Source: Luteolibacter sp. Y139
GTDB lineage: Bacteria > Verrucomicrobiota > Verrucomicrobiia > Verrucomicrobiales > Akkermansiaceae
Direction: 5' to 3'
NCBI RefSeq assembly: GCF_038066715.1
Contig: NZ_JBBUKT010000006.1
Span: forward strand, 1 to 64,000
DNA: 64,000 nucleotides
Part shown: piece after piece, positions 17,301-25,666 of the stretch
Layout: every line of letters begins with the position of its first letter
How positions within the stretch are numbered: the stretch's first letter is position 1
Made by a program: the position numbers and the translations under genes
The notes under the pieces: generated by a model
The model's database searches: none
Told to the model about the DNA's origin: nothing
The model's input: the letters and a program-made list of their open reading frames with translations, nothing else

Positions 17301-18665
17301 TGCAAAGGTATCGGCCACGGCGATGTTCGTGGTGAGCGTGGCATCGAGGGCGGTGGAGTTTTCGACGGCTCCAGAGCCGGTGAGCGTTGTCAGCGTCGGC
17401 GTGCCGCCGGTGCTGCCACCATTGAGTTGCAACTTGGCGCCGGTGGCCACGTTCACGCTACCTTGTGTTCCGAGTGCGGTGTCGGAGCCGAGGCGAAGCG
17501 TGCCTTCGTCAACGGAGACGGAGCCGAGGTAGTTGCTGTTTTGGGAAAGGACGACGGCTCCCGGGCCTGCGACGTGCAGGACGGTATCGGCGGCACCGCC
17601 GGTGAAGTCATTGGCGGCATTGCCGATGGTGAAGACGTCCGCGGCATTGACGGTCGAGAGCGTGCCGCTCACGGCGGCTGCGGCGGAGAGTGAGACGCGG
17701 GAGTTGACGGCATTGGTACCCTTGGAGCGGACGGTGGCGGTGTTGCCGATCGTCACGATGAGGTTGTTCTCAAGGGTGAGGCTGCCGTTGGCGCTATTGG
17801 CATCAAGTTCCAGCACGCCACCATTCACGAACACCTTCGCGTTTGCGGTATTGCCGAACGCGAGGTTGTTTTGCACCACGAGGGTGCCGGCGTTCACCTG
17901 TGCGCCATTGGTGACGATCGCGTGGACGTTGTTGCCGCCGCTGGTGTTGCCGATGAAGATGTTCGTTCCCGAGAGGATCCACCGTCCTACACCGTTTTTC
18001 TGGATCGGGCCGGCGCCGCCGTTGCCGGTGGTGGTGGTGTTGTTGATGTTACCACTGATGATGTTGTTACCAGTATTCGTCCCATCGAGAATGATCTGCC
18101 AGGTGCGGGTGGTATTGGTGGCGTCGAGGTTGCCGGAGATGATCAGATTCGCACCGGTGGTGGTGGAGTTGTTGATGAACGCGTAGTTGTCGCTCTGGCT
18201 GCTCGGCTGGGTCAGCTTCAGCGGGCCGGCCAAGGTCTGGGAGACGGCGACCGTGTCGGTCATGGTGACCGAGTTCGGAGTGGCGATGTTTTGCGCCGAG
18301 AGGAGCAGCGGATTGCCTCCGGTGGCACCGATGACGTAGGCGCCGACGTTTGCCGTATCGAAGCGGATGAGGCCGATGCGGCGGTTGAGATCGATGGTGA
18401 CCGGGTCGGTGACGCCGCCGCGAGTTCCACCGACGAGCGCGGAGCTGAAAGTTGCCTGGTCGTTCGAAGTCGTGGTGGTCGATCCGGGAACGGCGTTGGC
18501 CACCCAGTTGGTGGCGTTGACCCAGGTTGCATCCACTTCACCATCCCAAGTCTGAGGGGCGGCGAATGCGGAAGTGGTCACCGCGCAGAGTGAGGCGCAG
18601 GCGACGAGAGAAGTGCGGGTGAGGGGGGAAAGAATGGCGGGTTGGGAAAGAAGTCGGGCTTTCAT
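14385..18665 (-). CDS. Autotransporter-associated beta-strand repeat (PATR) surface protein
   Basis: The 1426-residue exported protein has the signal sequence MKARLLSQPAILSPLTRTSL then VACASLCAVTTSAFA. The frame continues upstream to a TTG, but this ATG heads the signal peptide. The body is a long Gly/Asn/Thr/Ser-rich beta-helix with many PATR units of the form LTKTGAGTLNLSGASTYTG, LTKGGAGKLILSGVNTYFNG and LNKSGTGTLALNGFNSYTGG. Near the C-terminus, DDPDHDGLTNLDEFALDG is a calcium-binding thrombospondin-3-like segment followed by a ~110-residue beta domain seen at the ends of many Verrucomicrobia exported proteins. There is no autotransporter barrel. The protein is probably surface-attached or secreted and adhesive or structural; the exact role is unknown. 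Confidence 0.8.
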   Translation of the reverse strand: MKARLLSQPAILSPLTRTSLVACASLCAVTTSAFAAPQTWDGEVDATWVNATNWVANAVPGSTTTTSNDQATFSSALVGGTRGGVTDPVTIDLNRRIGLIRFDTANVGAYVIGATGGNPLLLSAQNIATPNSVTMTDTVAVSQTLAGPLKLTQPSSQSDNYAFINNSTTTGANLIISGNLDATNTTRTWQIILDGTNTGNNIISGNINNTTTTGNGGAGPIQKNGVGRWILSGTNIFIGNTSGGNNVHAIVTNGAQVNAGTLVVQNNLAFGNTANAKVFVNGGVLELDANSANGSLTLENNLIVTIGNTATVRSKGTNAVNSRVSLSAAAAVSGTLSTVNAADVFTIGNAANDFTGGAADTVLHVAGPGAVVLSQNSNYLGSVSVDEGTLRLGSDTALGTQGSVNVATGAKLQLNGGSTGGTPTLTTLTGSGAVENSTALDATLTTNIAVADTFAGALQNGTGGGALALTKTGAGTLNLSGASTYTGATTLTTGSINLTGSLGNTAVSLPANAVLSGSGSIAGSVAAATGSHVAPGDGGDTNIGTLSTGSLSLDSGSQLDFGITNTTTLDKINVTTSGGLTINGGQININGGAGAFTTNGTYNLIAYSGAISGSGVSSLSINDSNKSPAKTYTLGASGGFITLTVANSAVVQKFWNVNADGSWGTAGSWTPTGAPNASGAIAAFGGGGTEITADRTITVNGAFTVGTIAFNGAANAKNYTFAAGSGASLTLNNGASAAFITNSSGSHIIGSPVTLTGNGAAVTVTNAADIVTISGVIDGNGSPLTKGGAGKLILSGVNTYFNGTTVNAGTLEITNDLALGDPVNSTTINAGTLRSTADFTSTGSFYLGSGTSNFSVASGTTHTITGSIMDGASTGTLNKSGTGTLALNGFNSYTGGSVINNGKVQINSIGSLGDSAGSVTINAATLEATASFTGTRSVVLGNAASLLQAETGVTYTISGPISGTGTLNKIGAGTVSLGSNTNSYTGGTVIQAGTLAVNNTSFIMGTLTFQGGTLQNNYGNNNGYFFGNPITIATGQTGTINMNNRMSLGAGAVITGAGTLNINANTTVARDDFSNNWAGFTGQLNIAGSGTVRLLNNGGSFNTGGFANCSVDLAGTVLLEPSNNSNGNTYTIGSLSSASATAGIKGPSQGGATTLSVGGLNTSTTFAGGTLVGHLTKVGSGTLTLTNTTPTGNVTVTTGTLSLPSATLADNAIVSVSATNGSFINLNYVGTDSIDDLVIDGVMQADGEWGAIGSGAAHETDRITGTGRLLVLPEDPFINWISGFAAVGTLNAKTDDPDHDGLTNLDEFALDGNPAVGGATGKVRSRVEAVGADQALVITLPVRTGAVFAGTPSKAATIDDTIYTIEGSNNLGLYDQGVTEITASSVGMPALTTGWTYRTFRLDGAVGGATPRGPKGFLRITIADAP

Positions 18666-19027
18666 CGGAATCTTCGGGTTGGCAGAGTTGGCTTGAGGCG
18701 CAGGGGCGGCGACGCGAGATGTGGCTTTCAAGGCAGTGTTTGGATTTGCTTGGGTTGTCGGGAGGCTGGCCCGAAGGCGGCCGTGATGAGGCAGGGTTGT
18801 GTATGAAAGCTAGCCAGCGGGTGATGATTGCCCAATAGCCCGAAGGAGGTAGGGCGGGGGTCACCCGAACGGGGAGGTGGTTTGTTGCTGCCGAATCGGC
18901 TCCATGCGATGGGTGGAGCCGTGGAAAAGTGGCCTGTTAGATCGGCGGATGCGCGGGCTTCCCGTGGCGAAATGCATCGGCTGCCGGTAGCTTGACCCTG
19001 CGGGGAAAAGACGATAGGTCCGCCGGG
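18666..19027. other. Intergenic region between divergent genes
   Basis: These 362 bases hold no convincing gene. They carry the 5' regions of the PATR gene (minus) and of the exported protein at 19028 (plus). A 7-pair hairpin GGCTCCA/TGGAGCC lies at 18898-18920. A copy of the heptamer CTGTTAG lies at 18934-18940. A candidate promoter for the plus-strand gene is listed separately. Confidence 0.5.
18992..19020 (+). promoter_or_regulatory. Candidate sigma70-type promoter for a leaderless transcript
   Basis: TTGACC (18992-18997), a 17-base spacer and TAGGTC (19015-19020) stand seven bases before the ATG at 19028. If used, transcription would begin at or next to the start codon, which fits the lack of a clear Shine-Dalgarno sequence there (only CCGGG). 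Confidence 0.4.
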
Positions 19028-19954
19028 ATGAAGTGGTTGTGTTTCGCCGTGATCGCCGGCCTTTGTTCCGGTCAAGCGATGGCCGAGACGACGGTGATCA
19101 CGGGGGTGCGCACGTGGCACATGACGGATGGCAAATCCCGCCGCCTGAAGCTGATCATGCTAACGCCCGATGGAAAGCATGCCTATTTCAGCGATGGGAA
19201 AAACAAGGGCCAGATTCCAGCGGTGGCGGTGGAGTCGCTGGTGCCGGAAGAGCGTGAGGTGTTAGAGGGAGTGCATTCCGGAAAGGTAACGCTGTGCAAG
19301 GTGGAGGGACTTTCGATGCAGCTCAGCTGGCCCACGGGCAAGGCACCGGAATATCTGGTGGGACTGCAGGCGGGTGAGGCCCGTGAGTGGAAGCATGTGA
19401 GCGGCAAGGCGATCCAGGCCCGGCTGGTCAATCTAACGGATGACGATGTGTCGCTGCTTGTCGGCGAAACCTTTTCGCTGGTGGCAATCCGCGATCTCTC
19501 GGAGGCGGACCGGCAACATCTGGAGAAGGTGAAGCGCGGGAATGTCACGGTGGCTTTCTCCGGAGCACTGGAGTTGCTGAATGGAGGTTGGGACAAGGGG
19601 CCGAGCTATTCCGTATCGGTATCGTCCGAGCGCTTTGCAGCCCTCGGTGAGCTGGGAGGCGATTTTCAGAAGGCATTGAACGCCTCCTTGAAAGCGGCGG
19701 GAGAGAAGTTGCCTGAGGGAAAGTGGAAGTTCATTTCGCTGAGTGAATACACTTGTTCGCGGCCGAACTTCGCGGCGGCGGACGCGAAGCTTCCCATGCT
19801 CTATGAGGCGACCTTCGCTCTGGAAGGTACCGGCGTGCGTGCTGCCAGGGATGCGTGGCCTCTAACCGTGACTCCCGTCCAGTGGCCCGGCGATCCGGAG
19901 CTGATCCTGCATGTGACCGCCGATGGCGAGATTCTCAAAGCCCAACGCCAATAA
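19028..19954 (+). CDS. Exported protein with SHD1-like N-terminus
   Basis: The 308-residue product has a signal peptide (MKWLCFAVIAGLCSGQAMA). Residues about 20-75 (RTWHMTDGKSRRLKLIMLTP ... DGKNKGQIPAVAVESLVPEE) resemble the SHD1 fold common in PVC-group exported proteins, where a W/T-D-x-G turn precedes short beta strands. The remainder is of mixed composition with no catalytic motif. The start is chosen at the ATG heading the signal peptide. It is followed after 8 bases by a second small exported protein gene in the same direction, so they likely form one transcript. Confidence 0.5.
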   Translation: MKWLCFAVIAGLCSGQAMAETTVITGVRTWHMTDGKSRRLKLIMLTPDGKHAYFSDGKNKGQIPAVAVESLVPEEREVLEGVHSGKVTLCKVEGLSMQLSWPTGKAPEYLVGLQAGEAREWKHVSGKAIQARLVNLTDDDVSLLVGETFSLVAIRDLSEADRQHLEKVKRGNVTVAFSGALELLNGGWDKGPSYSVSVSSERFAALGELGGDFQKALNASLKAAGEKLPEGKWKFISLSEYTCSRPNFAAADAKLPMLYEATFALEGTGVRAARDAWPLTVTPVQWPGDPELILHVTADGEILKAQRQ

Positions 19955-19962
19955 CCCCGGGA

Positions 19963-20397
19963 ATGATGAAACCGTGGCTCGTTCTTTTTCTGGTCCTGCT
20001 GCTCGGTCGCGCCGTGGCGGAGGAGGTGACGCTGCATCGCATCTACCATAACCCGCAGGAAGAGAAGGGCTGGATGGACTACCGCGTGGAGCGCCCGGAA
20101 TACGTGAAGGTGCCGGAGTGGGAGCCGATGCCTGGAAGCGAGGTTCCGCTGAGCCGTGACAAGGCGGTGGAAATTGCGAAGCAAGCGACCGCTGCTTCCG
20201 GAGTGGGTGAGAAGGCGAGGATGATCGTAAGCCTGGAAGCCACGAATCGCTATGAGAAGGAGATCCTCAAGCGCTTGCCCCAAGATGGCTGCCGCTGGTT
20301 TTACGTCGTCGAGTTCCGGGAGGAGGGAAAGAAGTCGATTTTTTGCGTGGTCACAATGAGCGGGGCGGTGGCGAAGGCAGTGCCGGGTGGGAAGTAA
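19963..20397 (+). CDS. Small exported protein, function unknown
   Basis: The 144-residue protein has a signal peptide (MMKPWLVLFLVLLLGRAVAE). The mature part has DKAVEIAKQATAASG followed by beta strands ending in WFYVVEFREEGKKSIFCVVT, a helix-then-strands layout reminiscent of PepSY-like domains. Two start codons (19963, 19966) follow CCGGGA. It begins 8 bases after the previous stop. No function is assigned. Confidence 0.5.
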   Translation: MMKPWLVLFLVLLLGRAVAEEVTLHRIYHNPQEEKGWMDYRVERPEYVKVPEWEPMPGSEVPLSRDKAVEIAKQATAASGVGEKARMIVSLEATNRYEKEILKRLPQDGCRWFYVVEFREEGKKSIFCVVTMSGAVAKAVPGGK

Positions 20398-20448
20398 GGC
20401 TCCGCGTGGAATGGACGAGGTTCGTGGGGCGTGCTACGGAGTCGAGGC

Positions 20449-21660
20449 ATGATTCGGGCTTTGATCCTAGCGATGCTGATTGCGTTCTCCGGTGTGCTGG
20501 GAGCGGCGGAGGTGGAATCAGCTCCGCCTCCCGCGAAGCAAGAACCCGCCAAGGAGGAATACCTGCCCGGGGTGGCCTTCAGCCAAGGGATCACGGAGAT
20601 CACCGGGGTCGCGATTTCGCCGCTGCTGGGCGTGAGTTCGGTGGGGGCGTGGCGCTACTGGAAAACGCCGGCCGAGGCGCGTGCGGCGCTGCCGTGGTAT
20701 GCGCAGCCGTGGGCGTGGGGGACTGGGCTGGTGCTGCTGACGCTGTGCTTTCTCAAGGACTCACTGGGGACGGCCGTGCCGGGTCTCTTGAAGAAGCCCT
20801 TCGACATGGTGGAGTTGTTCGAGAACAAGGCGAGCGCGCTGGTCGCGAGCGGGGCCTTCGTGCCGCTGGTGGCGGCGGAGATGGCGAAGCATCTGGATGC
20901 GGAGAAGGCTGCGGTGGCAGTGCCGACGGCGTGGCTCGGTGGAGAGACGGTGGCATTCATCGATCTCTCGTGGCTGATGATCCCCGGGGCGGTGGTGGCC
21001 TTCCTGCTGGTGTGGATCTGCAGCCACGCGATCAATGTGCTGATCATCCTTTCGCCATTCTCGACGGTGGATGCGGGATTGAAGCTGCTGCGCACCGCGC
21101 TGCTCGCGATGATCGGTGTGGTCTATGCGATCGCGCCGTGGCTGGCGGCGGCGTTTTGCGTGGTGCTGATTCTGATTGCGGCGTGGCTGGCTCCGGCGGC
21201 GATGCGGCTGGCGATCTTCGGGGCGCGCTTTGCCGGGGACATCCTGCTGCCGTGGCGCGGGAAGCGGCGGGCAACGCCGGAGAACCCGCATGTTTTCACG
21301 CTGGGCCGTCTGGCGGGGCTGCCGCCGCGCACGGGTGGGCGGCTGGTCTTGTTAGACGATGGCACGGCGGTGTTCCGTTACCGGCGCTGGTGTGTCCTGG
21401 ACGAGCGGACGGTGCCGCTGCCCGAGGGGGTGCGGCAGGTGGAGAAGGGGATTCTATCGCCATCGCTGGTTCATGGAGGTGAGGAGAAGATGGCGACGCT
21501 GCTGCTTTTTCTGCCGCGCTATCGCGGGCACGAGGAGAAGGTGGCCGAGCACCTGAAGCTCCAAGGGGTCCGCGAGCATCCGATGGCGAGGGGATTTGCG
21601 GCGGTGAAGGAGTGGCTGAAGGGCGTGCTGCGGCGCGGGCCGGCGGAGGTGCGATCCTGA
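20449..21660 (+). CDS. Multi-spanning membrane protein, function unknown
   Basis: The 403-residue protein has an N-terminal signal-like segment (MIRALILAMLIAFSGVLGAA), a proline-rich stretch, and then about five or six membrane segments (for example LSWLMIPGAVVAFLLVWICS and AAAFCVVLILIAAWLAPAAM). A cytoplasmic C-terminal part of ~120 residues contains GGRLVLLDDGTAVFRYRRW. The middle segment LFENKASALVASGAFVPLVA is conserved-looking. GGAG at 20438-20441 suits the ATG at 20449. No family is recognised. It stands 51 bases after the small exported protein gene and may belong to that unit. Confidence 0.5.
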   Translation: MIRALILAMLIAFSGVLGAAEVESAPPPAKQEPAKEEYLPGVAFSQGITEITGVAISPLLGVSSVGAWRYWKTPAEARAALPWYAQPWAWGTGLVLLTLCFLKDSLGTAVPGLLKKPFDMVELFENKASALVASGAFVPLVAAEMAKHLDAEKAAVAVPTAWLGGETVAFIDLSWLMIPGAVVAFLLVWICSHAINVLIILSPFSTVDAGLKLLRTALLAMIGVVYAIAPWLAAAFCVVLILIAAWLAPAAMRLAIFGARFAGDILLPWRGKRRATPENPHVFTLGRLAGLPPRTGGRLVLLDDGTAVFRYRRWCVLDERTVPLPEGVRQVEKGILSPSLVHGGEEKMATLLLFLPRYRGHEEKVAEHLKLQGVREHPMARGFAAVKEWLKGVLRRGPAEVRS

Positions 21661-21815
21661 TTTCTGCTGAAGACTACCCGACTGTTTCTTTGCGCCCGGG
21701 GCCTGTTGCGACGAGGGATGATGCTTTCCTTCTTGCAGGAAAATCCGGCAAGGGTGGAAGATTGCTCCGTCAAACCCGTATCACCTGTCAAATCCTCCCC
21801 TTGAGTCACCATTTC

Positions 21816-24110
21816 ATGAACGATACCCAAGCGAAAACACGAACGCGCCGCGGCCTCGCGGGCTGTCTGGGGCTGCTGGCCCTGGCCGCCACGGCTCAGG
21901 CCCAACAAGCCCCGGCGGCCCCGCAGTGGAAATACACCACCGACAAGCCGGCCGACGGCTGGGAAGCCCCGGGCTTCGACGATGCCTCCTGGAAATCCGG
22001 TCCCGGCGGCTTCGGCGGCAAGGGTGACAAGCGCGCTCCCGGCGGGATCGTGAACACCGAGTGGACGACCAATGACATCTGGCTGCGCCGCACCTTTGAA
22101 CTGAAGGAGATGCCGGGCCACCCCGCGCTCTTCATTCACCATGACGACGACGCGGAGGTCTTCCTCAATGGCAAGCAGGTTGCGAACTTCACGGGCTACA
22201 GTCAGTCTTATAAGATTGTGCCGCTTGAGCTGAGTGCCCGCGATACGCTGAAGGCGGGTGCGAATCTGCTCACGGTTCATTGCCATCAGGGAAGTGGCGG
22301 CCAGTTCATCGATGCCCATGTGATCGATACGGATAACCTGCCTGACCAGCGCGAGCTTCTCGGCAGCGATGGCGCGGTGCATTCGGATCTCATCACGACG
22401 TGGGGCGAGAAGGTGACCCCGGAGAATGCGTGGCGCGAGTATCCCCGCCCGCAGCTCCAGCGCGAGCAGTGGAAGAATCTGAACGGGCAGTGGGACTATG
22501 CGATTACGACGCAGGAGGCTGGCGTGCCTTCGAAGTGGGCGGGCAAGATCCTGGTGCCGTTTGCGATCGAGTCGAAGCTGTCCGGCGTCCGGCGGATGCT
22601 GCAGCCGTATGAGGCGCTGTGGTATCGCCGTCCGCTGGATCTGGCCAAGCAAGCGGGCAAGCGCACGGTGCTGCATTTCGAGGCCGTCGACTATCGTGCG
22701 AAGGTTTGGGTCAATGACAAGGAAGTCGGCAGCCATGTGGGCGGCAATCTTCCGTTCAGTTTCGACATCACCGATGCGCTGAAGGACGGTGGCAATACGC
22801 TGACCGTCCGTGTGGAGGATGCCACCGGGGGCGCGCAGCTTCGTGGCAAGCAGGTGCTGAATCCGGGCGGGATCTTTTATACGCGCAACTCCGGCATCTG
22901 GCAGACGGTGTGGGCCGAGGAGGTGGCCGAGCGTCGCATTGATGACCTCGTGATCACCACTGATATCGCCACGGGTGAGATCAAGATCGAGCCGAAGCTG
23001 GCTGGTGGTGATGCCGCTGGTGCGACGCTTCAGGCGCATGCGCTGGATGGTGGCAAGGTGGTCGCGGAAGCGAAGGGCGGAACGATCGTTCTCAAGATCC
23101 CGGATGCGAAGCTGTGGTCGCCGCAGAGCCCGCATCTCTACGACCTGAAGGTTTCGCTGTTGGGCGAAGGTGACAAGGTGGTGGATCAGGTTACTTCCTA
23201 CACCGGCATCCGGAAGGTGGGACGAGCCAAGGACAAGGATGGCAACTGGCGCTTCACACTGAATGACAAGCCGATCTTCCACTGGGGTCCGCTGGACCAG
23301 GGCTGGTGGCCGGATGGCCTGCTGAACCCGCCGGCTGACGATGCCATGGTCTTCGAGATCCAGTGGCTGAAAGACGCGGGCTTCAACATGATCCGCAAGC
23401 ACATCAAGGTGGAGCCGCGGCGCTACTACTACCACTGCGACCAGATCGGCATGCTGGTGTGGCAGGATCAGGTGAGCGGTGGCGAGAGCCCGCCGTGGAC
23501 GAGGTTCGACGCCAATCCGAAAGACGCGGAGTGGAAGGACGAAGACCACAAGCAGTGGCTCAACGAGTTCGATAGCATGATCTCGCTGCTGGATCATTTC
23601 CCGAGCATCGTGGTGTGGACGCCCTTCAATGAAGCGTGGGGCCAGCATCGCACGATGGAAGTCGGCGAGTGGGCGGTGAAGCGCGATCCTTCCCGGATCA
23701 TCAACATCGCGAGCGGTGGCAACTTCTGGCCGGTGGGTGATGTCGCGGACCTGCACCACTATCCGGATCCGGGCTACCCGACCGAAGACGCTCGCTACAA
23801 GGATTTCATCAAGGTGGTGGGTGAGTTCGGTGGCCACGGTTGGCCGGTGAAGGATCACCTGTGGAACGTGAGCAAGGAGAACTGGGGTTACGGTGGCCTG
23901 CCGACGAGCATCGAGGAGTATCACAACCGCTACGTGAAATCGATCCAGGTGCTGACCGAGCTGAAGCGCAAGGGCGTCTCGGCCGGGGTCTACACCCAGA
24001 CGACCGACGTGGAGGAAGAGATCAACGGCCTGATGAGCTACGACCGCAAGGTGATCAAGATCCCGGCGGCGGAGCTGAAGAAGATCCACAAGCCGCTCAT
24101 CGACGAGTGA
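21816..24110 (+). CDS. Glycoside hydrolase family 2 protein (beta-galactosidase/glucuronidase-like), exported
   Basis: The 764-residue protein has a signal peptide ending around TAQAQQ. An extra N-terminal jelly-roll (WEAPGFDDASWKSGPGGFGG ... LFIHHDDDAEVFLNGKQV) precedes the GH2 sugar-binding domain (LNGQWDYAI, WYRRPLDLAKQAGKRTVLHF), the Ig-like domain and the barrel. The barrel carries VVWTPFNEAWGQHRTMEVG with acid/base E606 and VVGEFGGHGWPV with nucleophile E670. Both catalytic glutamates are present, so it should be active. The start is the ATG heading the signal peptide; upstream codons in the same frame are not protein-like. It probably releases a sugar from extracellular glycans. A strong terminator follows. 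Confidence 0.85.
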   Translation: MNDTQAKTRTRRGLAGCLGLLALAATAQAQQAPAAPQWKYTTDKPADGWEAPGFDDASWKSGPGGFGGKGDKRAPGGIVNTEWTTNDIWLRRTFELKEMPGHPALFIHHDDDAEVFLNGKQVANFTGYSQSYKIVPLELSARDTLKAGANLLTVHCHQGSGGQFIDAHVIDTDNLPDQRELLGSDGAVHSDLITTWGEKVTPENAWREYPRPQLQREQWKNLNGQWDYAITTQEAGVPSKWAGKILVPFAIESKLSGVRRMLQPYEALWYRRPLDLAKQAGKRTVLHFEAVDYRAKVWVNDKEVGSHVGGNLPFSFDITDALKDGGNTLTVRVEDATGGAQLRGKQVLNPGGIFYTRNSGIWQTVWAEEVAERRIDDLVITTDIATGEIKIEPKLAGGDAAGATLQAHALDGGKVVAEAKGGTIVLKIPDAKLWSPQSPHLYDLKVSLLGEGDKVVDQVTSYTGIRKVGRAKDKDGNWRFTLNDKPIFHWGPLDQGWWPDGLLNPPADDAMVFEIQWLKDAGFNMIRKHIKVEPRRYYYHCDQIGMLVWQDQVSGGESPPWTRFDANPKDAEWKDEDHKQWLNEFDSMISLLDHFPSIVVWTPFNEAWGQHRTMEVGEWAVKRDPSRIINIASGGNFWPVGDVADLHHYPDPGYPTEDARYKDFIKVVGEFGGHGWPVKDHLWNVSKENWGYGGLPTSIEEYHNRYVKSIQVLTELKRKGVSAGVYTQTTDVEEEINGLMSYDRKVIKIPAAELKKIHKPLIDE

Positions 24111-24137
24111 GGAGCTGCTGACGAGATTGGTTTATGG

Positions 24138-24171
24138 GAAGCGCGGGCGTGATTGCCCGCGCTTCTTTTTT
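24138..24171 (+). terminator. Intrinsic terminator after the GH2 gene
   Basis: GAAGCGCGGGC pairs perfectly with GCCCGCGCTTC (11 pairs, six-base loop) and is followed by six T. It lies 27 bases after the stop codon. Confidence 0.9.
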
Positions 24172-24258
24172 GGTCCGACGGAGTGACAGCGCGGTGCGGT
24201 TCGTTGAAGCGGGCAGTTCGCGTGCTTCCGCGTTCTCACGAACGCGCCTACTGAAGGG

Positions 24259-25392
24259 TCAGCGGAACGGGACGATGCTTGCGCCGGTGGTTCGCTGGAT
24301 GATGAGGATCAGGCCGGCGAGGCCGACGAGGGCGGAGCCGATCCGCTTGACCCAGATGAAGCGCTTTTCGCCCCACCAGGCGAAGGCGGCGAAGGCCATG
24401 GCAAGCAGGGCGATTTGGCCGAGTTCGACGCCGAGATTGAAGCCGAGGAGGGCTGACGGTAGTTTCTCCGGCTGGCCTGTTGGAAGTTTTCCGACGAGCC
24501 ATCCGGCGAAGCCAAGGCCGTGGACGATGCCGAAGATGCCGACGAGGATGAGCCGGCCTTTGCCGAGTTCCTTTGCCCAGAAGTTTTCGATGCCGACCCA
24601 TGCGATGCTCGCGGCGACGAGGATCTCGACGACGGTTGAGGAAACATGCACCCAGCCGAGAGCCGCGGCGGCGAGGGAAAGGGAATGCGCGATGGTGAAG
24701 GCGATGGTCTGTTGGAGCAGCGGCTTCCACTTGGGCACTAACAGGAAGAGCCCGAGCACGAAGAGGATGTGATCGACGCCTTCGGGCAGGATGTGGGTGA
24801 AGCCGAGCCTGATCCAATCGCGGAGGTGGGTCTCCGATGGCTTCATTTCCGCATGGGTTGCGGGTCGCTCCGCGACTACCTGTTCCTCGTTGAAGAGCGG
24901 TCTGGTCTGGGCCGCGTCACCTTTGCCGGTGGTGACGATGAGATTCACGCCGAAGGGCTCTTTCCACGAGACGCCTAGCTTGGTGGTGCCGACTGGCATT
25001 CTGGCCTCGATCTGCACGGCGAGCATGGGCAGCTCCTCCGGGTCACCTTTCTCCATGAAGCCGGGTGTCTCCTTTTCCAACTCGGGGACATGCAGGGTCC
25101 ACGGGAGCTCCTGGCCATCGGCCTTCAGGTGGAGGCAATCGCGCCAGTAGGTCTCGCATTCGCGGGCGATCTTTTGCCAGCCCTCCGGGCCTTGTTCGCG
25201 GAGCCATGCGAGGTCCTTGGCTTCCTGATCCTCGTCGCCGCGGAACTCGGGGAGCATGTAGGCGGCATCGGCGTCGGCGATGGCTGTCACCTGGTCTCCG
25301 TCCAGCGCCACGGACATCGAGATCTCAGCGATCTGGTGGGCGGAAGCGAATCCCGCGAGTAGAAGCCAAACCAAGAGCAGGCGGCGAAACAT
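24259..25392 (-). CDS. HupE/UreJ-type membrane protein
   Basis: The 377-residue protein begins MFRRLLLVWLLLAGFASAHQ, a signal peptide whose mature N-terminus starts with His. A ~190-residue extracytoplasmic domain follows, then a six-segment membrane domain beginning GFTHILPEGVDHILFVLGLF and containing TIAHSLSLAAAALG and FGIVHGLGFAGWL. The repeated H-x4-DH and H-S/G pairs are typical of HupE/UreJ proteins, which are thought to move nickel or cobalt. The frame continues upstream, but those codons are the tRNA-Ser gene, so the start is at 25392. The metal specificity is unknown; no hydrogenase or urease gene is in the window. Confidence 0.72.
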   Translation of the reverse strand: MFRRLLLVWLLLAGFASAHQIAEISMSVALDGDQVTAIADADAAYMLPEFRGDEDQEAKDLAWLREQGPEGWQKIARECETYWRDCLHLKADGQELPWTLHVPELEKETPGFMEKGDPEELPMLAVQIEARMPVGTTKLGVSWKEPFGVNLIVTTGKGDAAQTRPLFNEEQVVAERPATHAEMKPSETHLRDWIRLGFTHILPEGVDHILFVLGLFLLVPKWKPLLQQTIAFTIAHSLSLAAAALGWVHVSSTVVEILVAASIAWVGIENFWAKELGKGRLILVGIFGIVHGLGFAGWLVGKLPTGQPEKLPSALLGFNLGVELGQIALLAMAFAAFAWWGEKRFIWVKRIGSALVGLAGLILIIQRTTGASIVPFR

Positions 25393-25418
25393 GGCGGGGC
25401 GGACAGGTGGAAGAAGAG

Positions 25419-25503
25419 CGGAGGGGGTGGGATTCGAACCCACGGTCAGTTTCCCGACTTCGGTTTTCAAGACCGACGCGATAGACCACTCTGCCACCCC
25501 TCC
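25419..25503 (-). tRNA. tRNA-Ser (anticodon UGA)
   Basis: The 85-base minus-strand gene folds as a class II tRNA. Acceptor GGAGGGG pairs with CCCCTCC, the D-arm contains GGCAGAGTGGTC, the anticodon loop is CTTGAAA giving UGA, the variable arm is long, and the T-arm is GTGGG-TTCGAAT-CCCAC. The discriminator base is G and no CCA is encoded. It lies 26 bases upstream of the HupE-like gene. Confidence 0.93.
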
Positions 25504-25601
25504 TTGGGCGCGAAGCGGCGGCACTTTCCGTGGTCAGGGCGGGTGTGCCAAGTCCAAAGGCGGGGAGGATGGCGGTCCTGCGGCGGAAATCGCGTTTGAG
25601 A

Positions 25602-25640
25602 AACGAAAAGACCCGCGCGCCTTTGAGGGCGGCGGGTCTG
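25602..25640 (-). terminator. Terminator hairpin of the duplicated ThuA tail
   Basis: AGACCCGC (25609-25616) pairs with GCGGGTCT (25632-25639). Read on the minus strand the stem is followed by TTTTCGTTTC. It ends both the dctA transcript and the relic coding tail, and has a twin at 27273-27308. Confidence 0.65.
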
Positions 25641-25666
25641 GAAGCCTGGTGGTCTTTGCTGGCCGG

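Noticed and set aside
14286-18593. Several long plus-strand frames across the PATR gene
   Set aside because: They mirror the Gly/Thr/Asn repeats of the minus-strand protein and have no start signals or families.
21519-24089. Open frame of over 850 codons on the strand opposite the GH2 gene
   Set aside because: The plus-strand frame has a signal peptide and both catalytic glutamates of GH2. The opposite frame has biased composition and no recognisable motif; such frames are expected in G+C-rich codons.
25393-25524. N-terminal extension of the HupE-like protein through the tRNA region
   Set aside because: The extra codons are the tRNA-Ser gene itself. The signal peptide starts at 25392.
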